Below, in pieces: positions 10,050-19,152 of a stretch of 64,000 nt of DNA (position 1 is the first letter of the stretch; every line of letters begins with the position of its first letter). Source of the DNA: MFD04580-c1 sp963702995 (GTDB lineage: Bacteria > Planctomycetota > Phycisphaerae > Tepidisphaerales > Tepidisphaeraceae); assembly GCA_963702995.1 (NCBI GenBank), contig OY969783.1, positions 2,976,001-3,040,000 of the forward strand, read 5' to 3'. The notes under the pieces were generated by a model that searched no databases, was not told the DNA's origin, and saw only the letters and a list, made by a program, of their open reading frames with translations. The translations under genes were made by a program, and so were the position numbers.

Positions 10050-11015
10050 ATGAAGCGTTTTTTCGTCACCGGCGCCGCCGGGTTCATTGGCAGCAACCTC
10101 GTCGATCGGCTCCTGGCCGACGGGCACGCGGTCACGGGCTTCGATAATTTCTCGACCGGGCAGGAACGATTCATCGCGCCGGCCCTCTCACACCCGAACT
10201 TCAAGCTCTTTCGAGGCGATGTGCTCGATGAAGCCGCGTTGACCGACGCCCTGGCCTCGGGCGGCGGGCATGACCTCGTCTTCCATTTCGCCGCCAACGC
10301 CGATGTCCGATTTGGGACGCGCCACCCCCGGCGCGACCTCGAGCAGAACACGATCGGGACGTTCAACGTGCTGGAATCGATCCGGGCCGCCGGCGTGCGG
10401 CGGATCGCCTTCGCCTCCACCGGGAGCATCTACGGCGAGCCCCAGGTCTTCCCAACCCCGGAAGACTGCCCGTTCCCCGTTCAAACGTCCCTCTATGGAG
10501 CGAGCAAGCTCGCGGGCGAAGGGCTGATCCAGGCCTACGTGAGCGGGTTCGGGTTCCAGGGGTATGTCTTCCGATTCGTCTCAATCCTCGGCGAGCGGTA
10601 CAGCCACGGGCACGTCTTTGACTTCCATAAGCAGCTCGCCGAGCACCCTTCCGCCATTCGCGTCCTCGGCGACGGCAAACAACGGAAGAGCTACCTGCAC
10701 ATTACCGATTGCGTGGACGCCATGCTGACGGTGATCGACAACGCCCAGGCCCCGTTCAACGTCTACAATCTGGGGACGGACGAGCATTGCACCGTTGACG
10801 AGTCGCTCGGCTGGATTTCGGCGCGGCTCGGCGTGCGGCCGGTTCGAGAATATACCGGCGGCGAACGCGGCTGGATCGGCGACAGCCCGTTCATCTTTCT
10901 CGACACCGCCAAGGTTCGCGCGCTTGGGTGGAAGCCGAAGCTGACGATCCGCGAAGGGGTCGAGAGGACCGTCGATTTCCTCACGGCCAACCCGTGGCTC
11001 TTCGAGAACCGGTAA
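10050..11015 (+). CDS. NAD-dependent NDP-sugar epimerase/dehydratase
   Basis: A 321-residue extended SDR of the UDP-glucose 4-epimerase type. The NAD-binding TGAAGFIG motif sits at residues 7-14, FHFAANADVR follows strand 4, and the catalytic set is ASTGSIYG (123-129) and Y149-GAS-K153. GDGKQRKSYLHITDCVDAM and NLGTDE are the usual substrate-domain signatures. It is followed after five bases by an SDR gene and then a Gfo/Idh/MocA gene, suggesting joint synthesis of a modified sugar. The exact epimerase or dehydratase activity cannot be fixed from sequence. Confidence 0.9.
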   Translation: MKRFFVTGAAGFIGSNLVDRLLADGHAVTGFDNFSTGQERFIAPALSHPNFKLFRGDVLDEAALTDALASGGGHDLVFHFAANADVRFGTRHPRRDLEQNTIGTFNVLESIRAAGVRRIAFASTGSIYGEPQVFPTPEDCPFPVQTSLYGASKLAGEGLIQAYVSGFGFQGYVFRFVSILGERYSHGHVFDFHKQLAEHPSAIRVLGDGKQRKSYLHITDCVDAMLTVIDNAQAPFNVYNLGTDEHCTVDESLGWISARLGVRPVREYTGGERGWIGDSPFIFLDTAKVRALGWKPKLTIREGVERTVDFLTANPWLFENR

Positions 11016-11020
11016 CCCGC

Positions 11021-11904
11021 ATGCACGAGCCTTCCTCGGCCGCACCGAGCACTCTTTCGGGCAAAGTCGCGTTGGTCACGGGCGCAAGCCGTGGGCTGGG
11101 GCTCGAGATCGCCCGGCGCTGTTCTCGCGGGGCGCCCATCTGATGATGGTCGCCCGGGGCACGCCCGCGCTGTACGAAGCCTTCAACGCGCTGCCGGCCG
11201 CCGCCGCTGGCCAGCGTGGCATGGCGCGGCCGGCCGATGTCGCGTCGCCGGGCGCGATCGATCAGCTTGTCGACCAATGCGAGCGCGGCCTGGGCCCGGT
11301 CGATATCCTGGTCAACAACGCGGCGATCCAAGGCCCGATCGGCCCGCTTGAGACAGCATCCTGGGATGCGTGGCGCGCGGTGTTCGAGGTCGATTTCTTC
11401 GGGCCGGCCTACCTCTGCCGCCGGGTGACCCCGGGGATGCGGTGCGCGGGGCGGGGGAAGATCATCAATATCTCCGGCGGGGGCGCCACCGGCCCGCGGC
11501 CGGACTTCAGCGCGTATGCCAGCGCTGAAACCGCGCTCGTCCGTCTCACCGAGACGCTGGCCGAAGAGCTGAAGGAGGCCCGGATCGACGTGAACGCCGT
11601 CGCCCCGGGCGCGATGAACACGCGAATGCTCGAAGAGACGCTCGCCGCCGGCCCCGACATTGCCCGTCGCGAGTATGCCGCCGCCCTGGAGCGATCCCGC
11701 TCCGGCGGCGCGCCCCCGACGGCGGCCGCCGAATTGGTCGCCTGGCTCGCGTCGGCGGAAGCGGACGGGATCACCGGGCGGCTGATCAGCGCCGTGTGGG
11801 ACGATTGGGCAAGCCTCGCCGACCGTCGCGACGCACTCAACCCGACCGATGTATTCACGTTGAGGCGAATCGTCCCGAAAGATCGCGGGTTGGACTGGAA
11901 GTAG
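11021..11904 (+). CDS. Short-chain dehydrogenase, one frame break near 11115
   Basis: A classical SDR of 294 residues once one missing base is restored around 11111-11118, where RRCSRGAPI should read RRLFSRGAHLMMVA. The cofactor motif TGASRGLG, the NNAA motif (ILVNNAAIQGPIGPL) and the catalytic strand IINISGGG are clear. The expected Tyr-x3-Lys reads YASAE: the lysine position is Glu (codon GAA at about 11526), one base from AAA. Either this is a sequence error or the enzyme is catalytically unusual. The gene starts five bases after the epimerase stop codon, so co-transcription is very likely. Confidence 0.8.
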
Positions 11905-11940
11905 CGGGCACTTCCTTGAACGCGACGGTTTGGTGTCATG

Positions 11941-12020
11941 TAGCAGGCGCACTCCGTCTGCCGACCGCCGCCGTCTTCGATCGATACTGAAGAGCCACGG
12001 CACACGGAATGTGCCTGCTA
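11941..12020. repeat. REP-like paired inverted repeat, family 1, copy a
   Basis: Two 23-bp arms (11941-11963 and 11998-12020) in inverted orientation with a few mismatches. Each arm contains a small internal hairpin of the GGCACAC / GTGTGCC type. The same arm recurs at 35397-35419, 40755-40777 and 40879-40901. It fills the gap between the SDR and the Gfo/Idh genes. Confidence 0.75.
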
Positions 12021-12048
12021 CAGAAGTTGTAATCTTCTGGACATCGGC

Positions 12049-13047
12049 ATGAGCCCATACGGCGTCGCCATCATCGGATGCGGCTTGATCGGAAATAAGC
12101 GAGCCAAAGTTCTTGGCCCGGCAAAGCTGGTTGCCGCGGTTGACCCGATTTCGGCCCGCGCGGAGCAACTGGCTGCCGCCCACGTCGGGTGCATCGCGGC
12201 CGCCGATTGGGAAGCCTTCGTCAACCGGCCCGACGTCCACATTGTCATCGTCGCGACGACCAACGATCAGCTCGCTCCGATCACCCTTGCCGCAATTCAG
12301 AACGGCAAGCACGTCCTGGTCGAGAAGCCCGCCGCCCGCTCGGCCGCCGAGCTGCGGCCGGTCGTCGAAGCGGCGGCCGCTTCGTCCGTTGTCGTCCGGG
12401 TCGGGTTCAATCACCGCTTCCACCCGGCGCTGCTGAAGTCGCGGGAGATCGTTGACTCTGGCGCACTGGGGCCGCTCATGTTCGTCCGCGGCCGCTACGG
12501 TCACGGCGGCCGCCTTGGGATGGAAAAGGAATGGCGTGGCAACCCCGCCCTCTCCGGCGGCGGCGAAATGCTCGACCAGGGTGTCCACCTCATCGACCTC
12601 GCCCGCTGGTTCCTGGGCGAATTCACAGACGTCAGCGGCCACGTCGCAACCTTCTTCTGGAACTGGCCGGTCGAAGACAACGGCTTTGCCCTGCTGAAAA
12701 CCGCCAGCGGCAAGGTCGCCTGGCTCCACGCGAGCTGTTCGGAATGGAAGAACCTTTTTTCGCTGGAGATTTACGGCCGCGACGGCAAGCTCGCGATCGA
12801 CGGCCTCGGGGGGAGCTACGGCGTCGAGCGGCTGGCGTATTACAAGATGCTCCCGCGGATGGGCCCGCCCGAGACGACGCTGTGGGAATACCCGGGCGAG
12901 GATCAGAGTTGGCGCCTGGAGTGGGAGGAATTTGCCGGCGCGATCGAGGGCAGCAGCGGAAGAACTGGGGGGACGCTTGATGACGCGATTGCAACGCTTC
13001 ACGCGGTCGATCGACTCTACGCCCAACAGTCCATGGCGTTGCGGTAG
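12049..13047 (+). CDS. Gfo/Idh/MocA family oxidoreductase
   Basis: A 332-residue NAD(P)-dependent oxidoreductase. The Rossmann motif IIGCGLIG is at residues 8-15, the VIVATTND turn follows, and the family signature HVLVEKP spans 88-94 with the catalytic Lys 93. The C-terminal half (NHRFHPALLKSREIV, GGGEMLDQGVHLIDLARWF) is the usual mixed sheet domain that binds the sugar. Such enzymes oxidise or reduce cyclitols and nucleotide sugars. It is the fourth gene of the methyltransferase-epimerase-SDR run, although an 80-bp repeat pair separates it from the SDR. Its stop codon lies inside another inverted repeat (13045-13151). Confidence 0.92.
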   Translation: MSPYGVAIIGCGLIGNKRAKVLGPAKLVAAVDPISARAEQLAAAHVGCIAAADWEAFVNRPDVHIVIVATTNDQLAPITLAAIQNGKHVLVEKPAARSAAELRPVVEAAAASSVVVRVGFNHRFHPALLKSREIVDSGALGPLMFVRGRYGHGGRLGMEKEWRGNPALSGGGEMLDQGVHLIDLARWFLGEFTDVSGHVATFFWNWPVEDNGFALLKTASGKVAWLHASCSEWKNLFSLEIYGRDGKLAIDGLGGSYGVERLAYYKMLPRMGPPETTLWEYPGEDQSWRLEWEEFAGAIEGSSGRTGGTLDDAIATLHAVDRLYAQQSMALR

Positions 13048-13151
13048 GGCACGCATCGCGCCGCCGCATTACAGGTTCGGCGCGAGTCGTCGTGAACGCT
13101 TTGACTGCAGTGCCCGTGATCGGCACGCAGTGCGTCGCAGTGCGTGCCCTA
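13045..13151. repeat. Inverted repeat, family 2 (TAGGGCACGCA arms)
   Basis: Arms TAGGGCACGCA (13045-13055) and TGCGTGCCCTA (13141-13151) bound a 107-bp segment that begins at the stop codon of the Gfo/Idh gene. The right half contains GGCACGCAGTGCGT, itself able to form a hairpin. A related single arm occurs at 37862-37881. Confidence 0.55.
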
Positions 13152-13312
13152 CGAGATGCGGCGGCGTCGCGGCGCCGGTTGCGACTCGCGCGGCGCGAAC
13201 ATACGATTCACGCAGTGCCAATAGAGCCCCGCGCGATCGACGATTGCCAGCCTTCCGCGTCTTCAGTCAGCTTCTCGAATCGATTATCCGGCATCCTCCA
13301 CTTGAGGTCGGT

Positions 13313-15457
13313 ATGAAGCTTCGATGCCTCGTTGCCACGGCCGCGGTTTTGACGGCGGCCGGATCGGGTGGCACGCTCGGGCCGGCGACCACGGCTCGGG
13401 CGGAAGCGCCAGCGCCGGCCTCGGTTCGCCCGGCGCCCGATCGCCCGGCCCGCTCGGCAATCGAGCCCTCCCCGCCGCGCCTCTTTGACCCTGCCCGCCA
13501 CATGCATGTTTCCGAGGTGAAGATCGGCATGAAGGGGTATGGGTTGAGCGTCTTCAAGGGGACGAAAATTGAGCGGTTCGATGTCGAAGTTGTGTCGATC
13601 CTTCGCAACTTCAACCCCAAATGCGATGTCGTCCTGATCACCTGCCAGGGGCAGAACCTGCAGCACACCGGGAGCGTGGCCGGGATGAGCGGATCACCGG
13701 TCTTCCTGCGCGACGACCAGGGGCGCGAACGAATGATCGGAGCGTTTGCCTACGGCTGGCCGCTCGCCAAAGACCCGATCGCCGGCGTGCAGCCGATCGA
13801 GTACATGCTGAATCTCTCAACAGAAGACGCCCCGCCACCGGGGACCGGCGCTCCCGGAGCAACGGCGTTGCGGCACGACGCCGCTCAGAGCGCCGGGGCC
13901 TCCTGGTCGCTCCCTGAGGCGATGGCGGCCTGGGGGCGCTCCCGCCGTGGCGCCGCCTCCGCCGCCCCCGTCTTCTCGAGAGTCGCCCGTTCGCGGCTCG
14001 GCGACGAAGGCGCCCCGCGGCTGCAACCGTTCCTCACCCCGCTGATGACAACAGGCGTCTCCCCGGCGCTGCTGGAGCAGTTCGGCTCGGCCCTTCGCGA
14101 GAACGGGCTGACGGCGGTTCAGGCGGGCGGGGCCGCCGGGTTCGACGCGCCGGCCTCGAGCGGCGTGGGCCCGGGAGATGAGCCGGCGGCCGCCATCGAG
14201 CCGGGGTCGGTCCTGGCGGTGCCGCTTTTGACAGGGGACGTGGAAGTCACCGCGATCGGGACCTGCACCGAAGTGCTGGGGGATCGCGTGTTCGGGTTCG
14301 GGCATTCCTTCAATAATGAAGGCCCATTGTCGCTGCCGTTGGGGAGCGGCCGCATCAGCGGGGTGGTCGCAACGCTGACCACCAGCTTCAAGCTCGGTTC
14401 GATGACCCAGCCGCGCGGGCACCTGACGGTTGACCAGACCGTCGGTGTCGCCGGACGGCTGGGGGCCGCGGCGCCGATGGTCCCGATCGAGATGACGGTG
14501 GTGGACGCAAAGGGGCAATCGCGCGAGTATCGGTTTCGCGCCGCCCAGCATCCGCGATTCACGCCGCTGGTGGCGGCCATGGCCTTCTCGTCCGCGGTCG
14601 GCGGGGCGAGTGAGCTGCCGCAATACAACACCGTGGAGTACGACCTGACGATGGACTTCGCCAACGGCCGCTCCGTCCGCATCGCGGACACCGCGGTCAA
14701 CTCGACCTCCGGCGATCTCTTCTCCACCGCCGGGTTGGTCCTGCAATCGGCGGCCGAGAACCCGTTCGAGCGCGTGCCGCTGAAGAAAGTCACCGGCACC
14801 GTCCATGTGACGTCAGAAGCGCGGGAGGGGCAGATCCTCGAGGTGAATGTCCCTCGTTCAAAGTACAAGCCCGGCGAGATCGTGAAGGGGTTCGTCACCT
14901 ACAAGCCCTTCCGCGCCGCCGAAGACACCTTGGCCGTCTCGCTGGAGCTCCCGAAGGACCTGGCGGCCGGTACGTATGAGCTGGTGATCTCCGACGCCGA
15001 TCGCTTCATGGCCGACGAGATGGCGACACAGCCCTTCCGCTTCACCGCCGAGCGGGTCGATGAAATGTTCGACGCCGTTCGCGACCTGACGGCCGTCCGA
15101 CACGATGCCCTCTACCTGCGGCTGCTCCGCCCCGCCGATGGCGTCGCCATCGGGCGGACCGCCATGCCGCAGCTCCCCGGCTCGCGCCGCCAGATCCTGA
15201 TGAGCGCGGGTCGAAGCAACACGACGGCATTCGTCAGCTCAACCGTGAAGACAATCCCCACAGACCGCGTGATGCGCGGTTCGGCCGAGTTTGCAATCAC
15301 CATCGAAACGAACGCTTCGACCCGGGCTGAACCAGCGCCGCGCCCCGGGGCCGTTCCGCCCGCGGCCGCCCCGGCCAAGGCGGAAGAAGCTCGCCCCAGC
15401 CGAACGGGAAACGTCGAGAGCCCCCCGAAGGCGCCCGTCGGCCCGGCCGCGCCCTGA
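13313..15457 (+). CDS. SpoIVB-type S55 peptidase domain protein
   Basis: A 714-residue exported protein. A signal peptide (residues 1-32) and a proline-rich linker lead to an S55 peptidase-like domain. MHVSEVKIGMKGYGLSVFKG resembles the entry of SpoIVB homologues, and HTGSVAGMSGSPVF (118-131) carries the GMSGSP serine signature. FGFGHSFNNEGP further on matches the second conserved block. The C-terminal 250 residues are a beta-rich region of unknown role (EVNVPRSKYKPGEIVKGFV). In Bacillus, SpoIVB cuts a signalling partner; here the target is unknown. The ATG at 13313 gives a clean signal peptide. A secreted beta-propeller gene follows 281 bases downstream on the same strand. Confidence 0.83.
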   Translation: MKLRCLVATAAVLTAAGSGGTLGPATTARAEAPAPASVRPAPDRPARSAIEPSPPRLFDPARHMHVSEVKIGMKGYGLSVFKGTKIERFDVEVVSILRNFNPKCDVVLITCQGQNLQHTGSVAGMSGSPVFLRDDQGRERMIGAFAYGWPLAKDPIAGVQPIEYMLNLSTEDAPPPGTGAPGATALRHDAAQSAGASWSLPEAMAAWGRSRRGAASAAPVFSRVARSRLGDEGAPRLQPFLTPLMTTGVSPALLEQFGSALRENGLTAVQAGGAAGFDAPASSGVGPGDEPAAAIEPGSVLAVPLLTGDVEVTAIGTCTEVLGDRVFGFGHSFNNEGPLSLPLGSGRISGVVATLTTSFKLGSMTQPRGHLTVDQTVGVAGRLGAAAPMVPIEMTVVDAKGQSREYRFRAAQHPRFTPLVAAMAFSSAVGGASELPQYNTVEYDLTMDFANGRSVRIADTAVNSTSGDLFSTAGLVLQSAAENPFERVPLKKVTGTVHVTSEAREGQILEVNVPRSKYKPGEIVKGFVTYKPFRAAEDTLAVSLELPKDLAAGTYELVISDADRFMADEMATQPFRFTAERVDEMFDAVRDLTAVRHDALYLRLLRPADGVAIGRTAMPQLPGSRRQILMSAGRSNTTAFVSSTVKTIPTDRVMRGSAEFAITIETNASTRAEPAPRPGAVPPAAAPAKAEEARPSRTGNVESPPKAPVGPAAP

Positions 15458-15738
15458 CCGCTCGAGGCGCTGCGCCCCGCCAACGAGCCGCGCCCGTAAG
15501 GAAGCGGGCAGTCGCCGTACTCGGCGACTGATCCGAAGGATAAGTAGTTGACCCTCGCCAGCACCGGGTCCCGGTTCGTGCGTGGCGCGTGTCACTCCCT
15601 CCCGCAGCGAGGGAGCGCGTCGGGGGCAAAAGGGCAATGAGCAAAGATTGCCCGTCCAACGCCGCCCGACCGCTCCCCCGCGGTTCCGGGCTCGCAGTTC
15701 AACGACGCTGGCCAATCGGCCTGTACTTTGGAGACCGC

Positions 15739-18303
15739 ATGACCCTTTCGACGTCGTTTCATACGCACCGCCGTCCGTTCATGCTCGCCGCCGCCGCGCT
15801 CGTGCTCGGGCTCGCGACCGCCTGGTCTGCGGCGGTGGGGACCAGCAACTGGTTCCACACCAGCGACGCGGACTGGAAGCCGGGCACCTTCGAGAATGTC
15901 GTGGCGACCAACCTCGGCGACCTCAAGCTCTCCCGCGCCGTCAAGACGCTTCTTGAGCAGGACCCAAAGGTCAGCTCCGTCAACGCGCTGGCCGAGGGCA
16001 AGGACGGCTCGATCTACGCCGGCACCGGCCCGCATGGGGTGCTCCTGCGCGTCAAGGGGGAGGAAGTCACCACTCTCGCCACACTTGAGGATGCGACCAA
16101 CATCTTTTCGCTTATGGTCGATTCAGAGGGTCGGCTGCTCATCGGGACCGGCGGGCAGTCGGGCCGCGTGCTTCGGATCGACGACCCGGTCAAGGCGGCC
16201 GCCGGCGAGGCGAAAGACGTGAAGCTGACGGAAGTTTTCAAAGCTGAAGGCGTTCAATATGTCTGGCAGATCCGCCAGACGCCCGACGGGAACCTCTACG
16301 TCGCCACCGGCCCGACCGGGCAACTGTTCGAAGTGAAGCCCGACGGCACGCAAAAGGTGCTGCTCGACAGCGACGAGAACAACCTGACCGCGCTCGCCAG
16401 CGACGGGAAAGATACGCTTTACGTCGGCACCGACCCCAACGGCCTGGTCTACCGGGTGAACCGCAAGACCGGCGAATCGTTCGTCCTTTACGACGCCCCC
16501 GAGACCGAGATCAGCGCGCTGGTGCTGGATGCCAAGGGGAACCTCTACGCCGCGACGGCCGAGGCGCGTGACGAGGCCGGCCCGGGCGGCGCGGCGGGCC
16601 TTCCGGCGGCCGGCGAGGCCGGCGGCCGGCCCGAAGGGGGCAGTACGGGCGTCCCGATCCGCTCGGAACCACCGAAGGAGCCGGCGCCGTCAAAGCTGCC
16701 CGACCCCAACCCCGGCCGCCCTGAGCCGATCCCCAAGTCAAATGAGGGTGCGGGCAAGGAGGCCTCCAGCCGCATTGACCTGCGCCCTGCGCGATCGGCG
16801 GGCCTGCTCGGCTCGACTCTCCGGGCTCGGCATGGCCTGCACGCACCCCGCGTCCGACTTGTAGCGGAAACGCATGCCGAGGCCGGTCACCCGCGGCCGC
16901 CTACGCCGGGCCCGAACCCCGGCAACCCGCCACCCTCCGGAGGCCGCCCCACCAGCCAGCCGTCTCGCCCCGCCACGCCGCCGCGCCAGCCGACCGTTGA
17001 GGTCACGCCCCCCGAAGCCAAGCCCGAAGGCAACGCGGTTTACAAGATCGATCGGGACGGCTTTGTGACCGAGATCTTCCGCCAACCGGTACTGATCCTC
17101 TCGATGGTGGAAACCGGGGGCACGCTCCTGCTGGCGACAGGGAACGAAGGCCAGATCTACCAGGTCAGCCCCTCGGCCGATGAAACGGTGGTCCTGGCCA
17201 AGGTCGAGCCCAAGGAGATCATGTGCCTGCTCCCCGCGAAAGACGGGCGGGTCTACATGGGCATGGCAAACGTCGGCGGCTTGGCGGCGATGAGCTCCGG
17301 CTACGCCAGCAGCGGCGTCTACACCAGCCCGGTGCTGGACGCGGCGCAGATCAGCCGCTTCGGAAAGATCCACCTCCATGGTTCGCTTGGCGGCGGGACG
17401 GAGCTGAAAGTCTCGACCCGCAGCGGCAACGTCAAGGACGCCAGCGAGAAGGGGTGGTCGACCTGGTCGGACGACGCGCCGGCCACGGAATACATGCAGG
17501 TGAAGTCCCCGTCGGCGCGGTTCCTTCAGTATCGCTTTACCCTCGCGAGCAAGGAGGGGCGCGAGACGCCCGTCGTCGAAGACGTGAACATCGCTTACCA
17601 GGTGCCGAATCTCCCGCCGGTGGTCAAGGCGGTCAAGGTGACCGCCGCGATCGACTTGGCGTCGCCGCCGCTCGCGATGGAGCAGGACGCCGCCCCGGCG
17701 CCCGCCGTCCCGCCCCGCCAGCCGCCGAGCCACAAGCTCACCATCAACTGGGATGCATCCGACCCGAACGGCGATACGCTCACCTATTCCATCTACTTTC
17801 GACGAGAGGATGGGAGCAAACAGGCCCCGTGGATCCTTCTGAAGGACAAGCTGACCGAGCCGACGCTGGAGTGGGACACGCGCACCGTGGCGGACGGCCG
17901 CTACGAGATCAAGGCCGTCGCGTCGGATGCCGCGTCGAACGTTCCCGGCATGGGGCTCGCCGCGACGCGCGTGAGCGACCCGATCACGGTCGATAATACT
18001 CCGCCCCTCATCGGCGACCTGAAATGGTCGCAAAAAGGGGCGGGCGTTGAAGTTCGGTTCAGGGCCGTGGATCGGACAAGCGTGATGGCGGCCGCCGAAT
18101 TCGCAGTGGACTCTTCGAAGGACTGGCAGGCGATCCTGCCATCTGATAGCATATGGGACTCCCCCGAGGAAACGGCGACGTTTAACGTCGCTGGGCTGAC
18201 TCCGGGCGTCCACCAAGTGACGATTCGGGCAAGCGACGCAAAAGGGAACCAGGCGTTTGAAACTGTTCTGGTGACTGTCGCGGCGCCGACTGCCCTGAAG
18301 TGA
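15739..18303 (+). CDS. Secreted beta-propeller protein with Ig-like C-terminal region
   Basis: An 854-residue exported protein. A signal peptide (about residues 1-36) precedes propeller-like repeats of the form GKDGSIYAGTGPHGVLLRV, DSEGRLLIGTGGQSGRVLRI and TPDGNLYVATGPTGQLFEV. A proline-rich linker (about 275-430) splits the propeller; repeats resume at YKIDRDGFVTEIF. The C-terminal 200 residues look like Ig/FN3-type domains (WDASDPNGDTLTYSIYFR). Part of the linker (16740-16890) is unusually arginine-rich, quite unlike its proline-rich surroundings, and may be an inserted repeat read in frame. The ATG at 15739 is chosen because upstream codons of the frame lack a signal and look non-coding. 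Ligand or activity unknown. Confidence 0.82.
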   Translation: MTLSTSFHTHRRPFMLAAAALVLGLATAWSAAVGTSNWFHTSDADWKPGTFENVVATNLGDLKLSRAVKTLLEQDPKVSSVNALAEGKDGSIYAGTGPHGVLLRVKGEEVTTLATLEDATNIFSLMVDSEGRLLIGTGGQSGRVLRIDDPVKAAAGEAKDVKLTEVFKAEGVQYVWQIRQTPDGNLYVATGPTGQLFEVKPDGTQKVLLDSDENNLTALASDGKDTLYVGTDPNGLVYRVNRKTGESFVLYDAPETEISALVLDAKGNLYAATAEARDEAGPGGAAGLPAAGEAGGRPEGGSTGVPIRSEPPKEPAPSKLPDPNPGRPEPIPKSNEGAGKEASSRIDLRPARSAGLLGSTLRARHGLHAPRVRLVAETHAEAGHPRPPTPGPNPGNPPPSGGRPTSQPSRPATPPRQPTVEVTPPEAKPEGNAVYKIDRDGFVTEIFRQPVLILSMVETGGTLLLATGNEGQIYQVSPSADETVVLAKVEPKEIMCLLPAKDGRVYMGMANVGGLAAMSSGYASSGVYTSPVLDAAQISRFGKIHLHGSLGGGTELKVSTRSGNVKDASEKGWSTWSDDAPATEYMQVKSPSARFLQYRFTLASKEGRETPVVEDVNIAYQVPNLPPVVKAVKVTAAIDLASPPLAMEQDAAPAPAVPPRQPPSHKLTINWDASDPNGDTLTYSIYFRREDGSKQAPWILLKDKLTEPTLEWDTRTVADGRYEIKAVASDAASNVPGMGLAATRVSDPITVDNTPPLIGDLKWSQKGAGVEVRFRAVDRTSVMAAAEFAVDSSKDWQAILPSDSIWDSPEETATFNVAGLTPGVHQVTIRASDAKGNQAFETVLVTVAAPTALK

Positions 18304-18550
18304 CTCGCCTTAAGTGACTGGCACCCCCCGGGGGACCGGCCGCCGGGGCGTGGTCGTCGGTATCGTCAGGCTTCGTTGTCACGCTGCCCTCCGTTGGAGG
18401 TGGCTGTCGCCCAGGCAACGGGTGTCGCCCAGCCACGTGGGAAGCGAGTTTTGGATCCAGGTTTGTTGTTTCGCGTCAGTTCGCCACGGCAAGGTACGGG
18501 CCCGGAGGAAGGCCCACGCCAGTGCGGACGAGCCGTGACGGAGCCCAGCA

Positions 18551-18685
18551 ATGCATTACCCCCATAAGACGAGCAAGATCAAGCGCGCCCGCAACATCGG
18601 CTTCCGCGCCCGCATGCGAACCAAGAAGGGCCGCCAGATGATCAACCGCAAGCGCCGAGTCGGGCGCCGCGTCCAGGTCGTCTAA
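18551..18685 (+). CDS. rpmH: Ribosomal protein bL34
   Basis: A 44-residue, highly basic protein: MHYPHKTSKIKRARNIGFR at the start, then GFRARMRTKKGRQMINRKRR, the conserved L34 core (family GFRARMxTKxGRxxLxxRR). Its length equals the family norm. The N-terminal residues HYPHKTSKIK differ from the common KRTFQPS start but fit planctomycete-type L34. rpmH usually sits beside rnpA and dnaA near the origin; neither is here, and the next gene is an EF-G homologue 467 bases away. A GC-rich hairpin at 18734-18763 may end the transcript. Confidence 0.93.
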   Translation: MHYPHKTSKIKRARNIGFRARMRTKKGRQMINRKRRVGRRVQVV

Positions 18686-19152
18686 GGCGGCGGCCGTCCG
18701 TCGGCGCCTCTCACTCCGCGATCGCTTGCGCTTGAACCCGGCCGCCGCGGGCGGTTCGGGTTCTTCGCTGCGCTACTCGATCGCAGCGCCGGCGCTTGTC
18801 GCCATATCACATCCGATCTTTGCCGCTCCCCAGCGCAATGCTTATACTCGGGCAAGTGCCGGCAGCCGCTGACCCTTGGGCGGCCTGACGCTGAATCGTG
18901 GTTGCCGCTTCGATTGGGCGGTGGTGGCGAATCGGCGTCGGGCGGAACGTCTGATCGGGAGTGGCTCCGCCCGGGCGGCCGGTACCGCCTTTCGCCGCCC
19001 CCGCCGAGTCACGTCTCTGCTCCCGATCCGCCCGCCATGGGCGCATGTCGCCCAAACGGTTCGCGCCCGCGGCATCCATTCTTCAGGAGGCCCCTCGGCC
19101 GCCGCGCTCTCATTCGCGCCGCGGCCGGTGGATTTGAGGCGAGGATCGATTC
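18686..19152. other. Gap between rpmH and the EF-G-like gene
   Basis: No reading frame here resembles a protein, and rnpA is not present in any frame. The only clear feature is the hairpin at 18734-18763. The last part presumably holds the promoter of the GTPase gene; GGCGAGGAT just before the start at 19153 is a modest ribosome-binding site. Confidence 0.5.
18734..18763 (+). terminator. Hairpin after rpmH
   Basis: An imperfect stem of about 13 bp (GAACCCG-GCCGCC pairing with GGCGG-TT-CGGGTTC) with a short loop, 49 bases after the rpmH stop, followed by TTCG. It probably terminates or stabilises the rpmH transcript. Confidence 0.45.

Noticed and set aside
10981..13056. 691-codon minus-strand frame opposite the SDR and Gfo/Idh genes
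   Set aside because: Runs antisense to two recognisable genes; typical high-GC shadow rich in Arg, Gly and Asp.
16738..18216. 492-codon minus-strand frame
   Set aside because: Antisense to the beta-propeller gene with low-complexity composition.
18304..18550. Replication origin next to rpmH
   Set aside because: No cluster of DnaA boxes or AT-rich unwinding region, and dnaA is absent.
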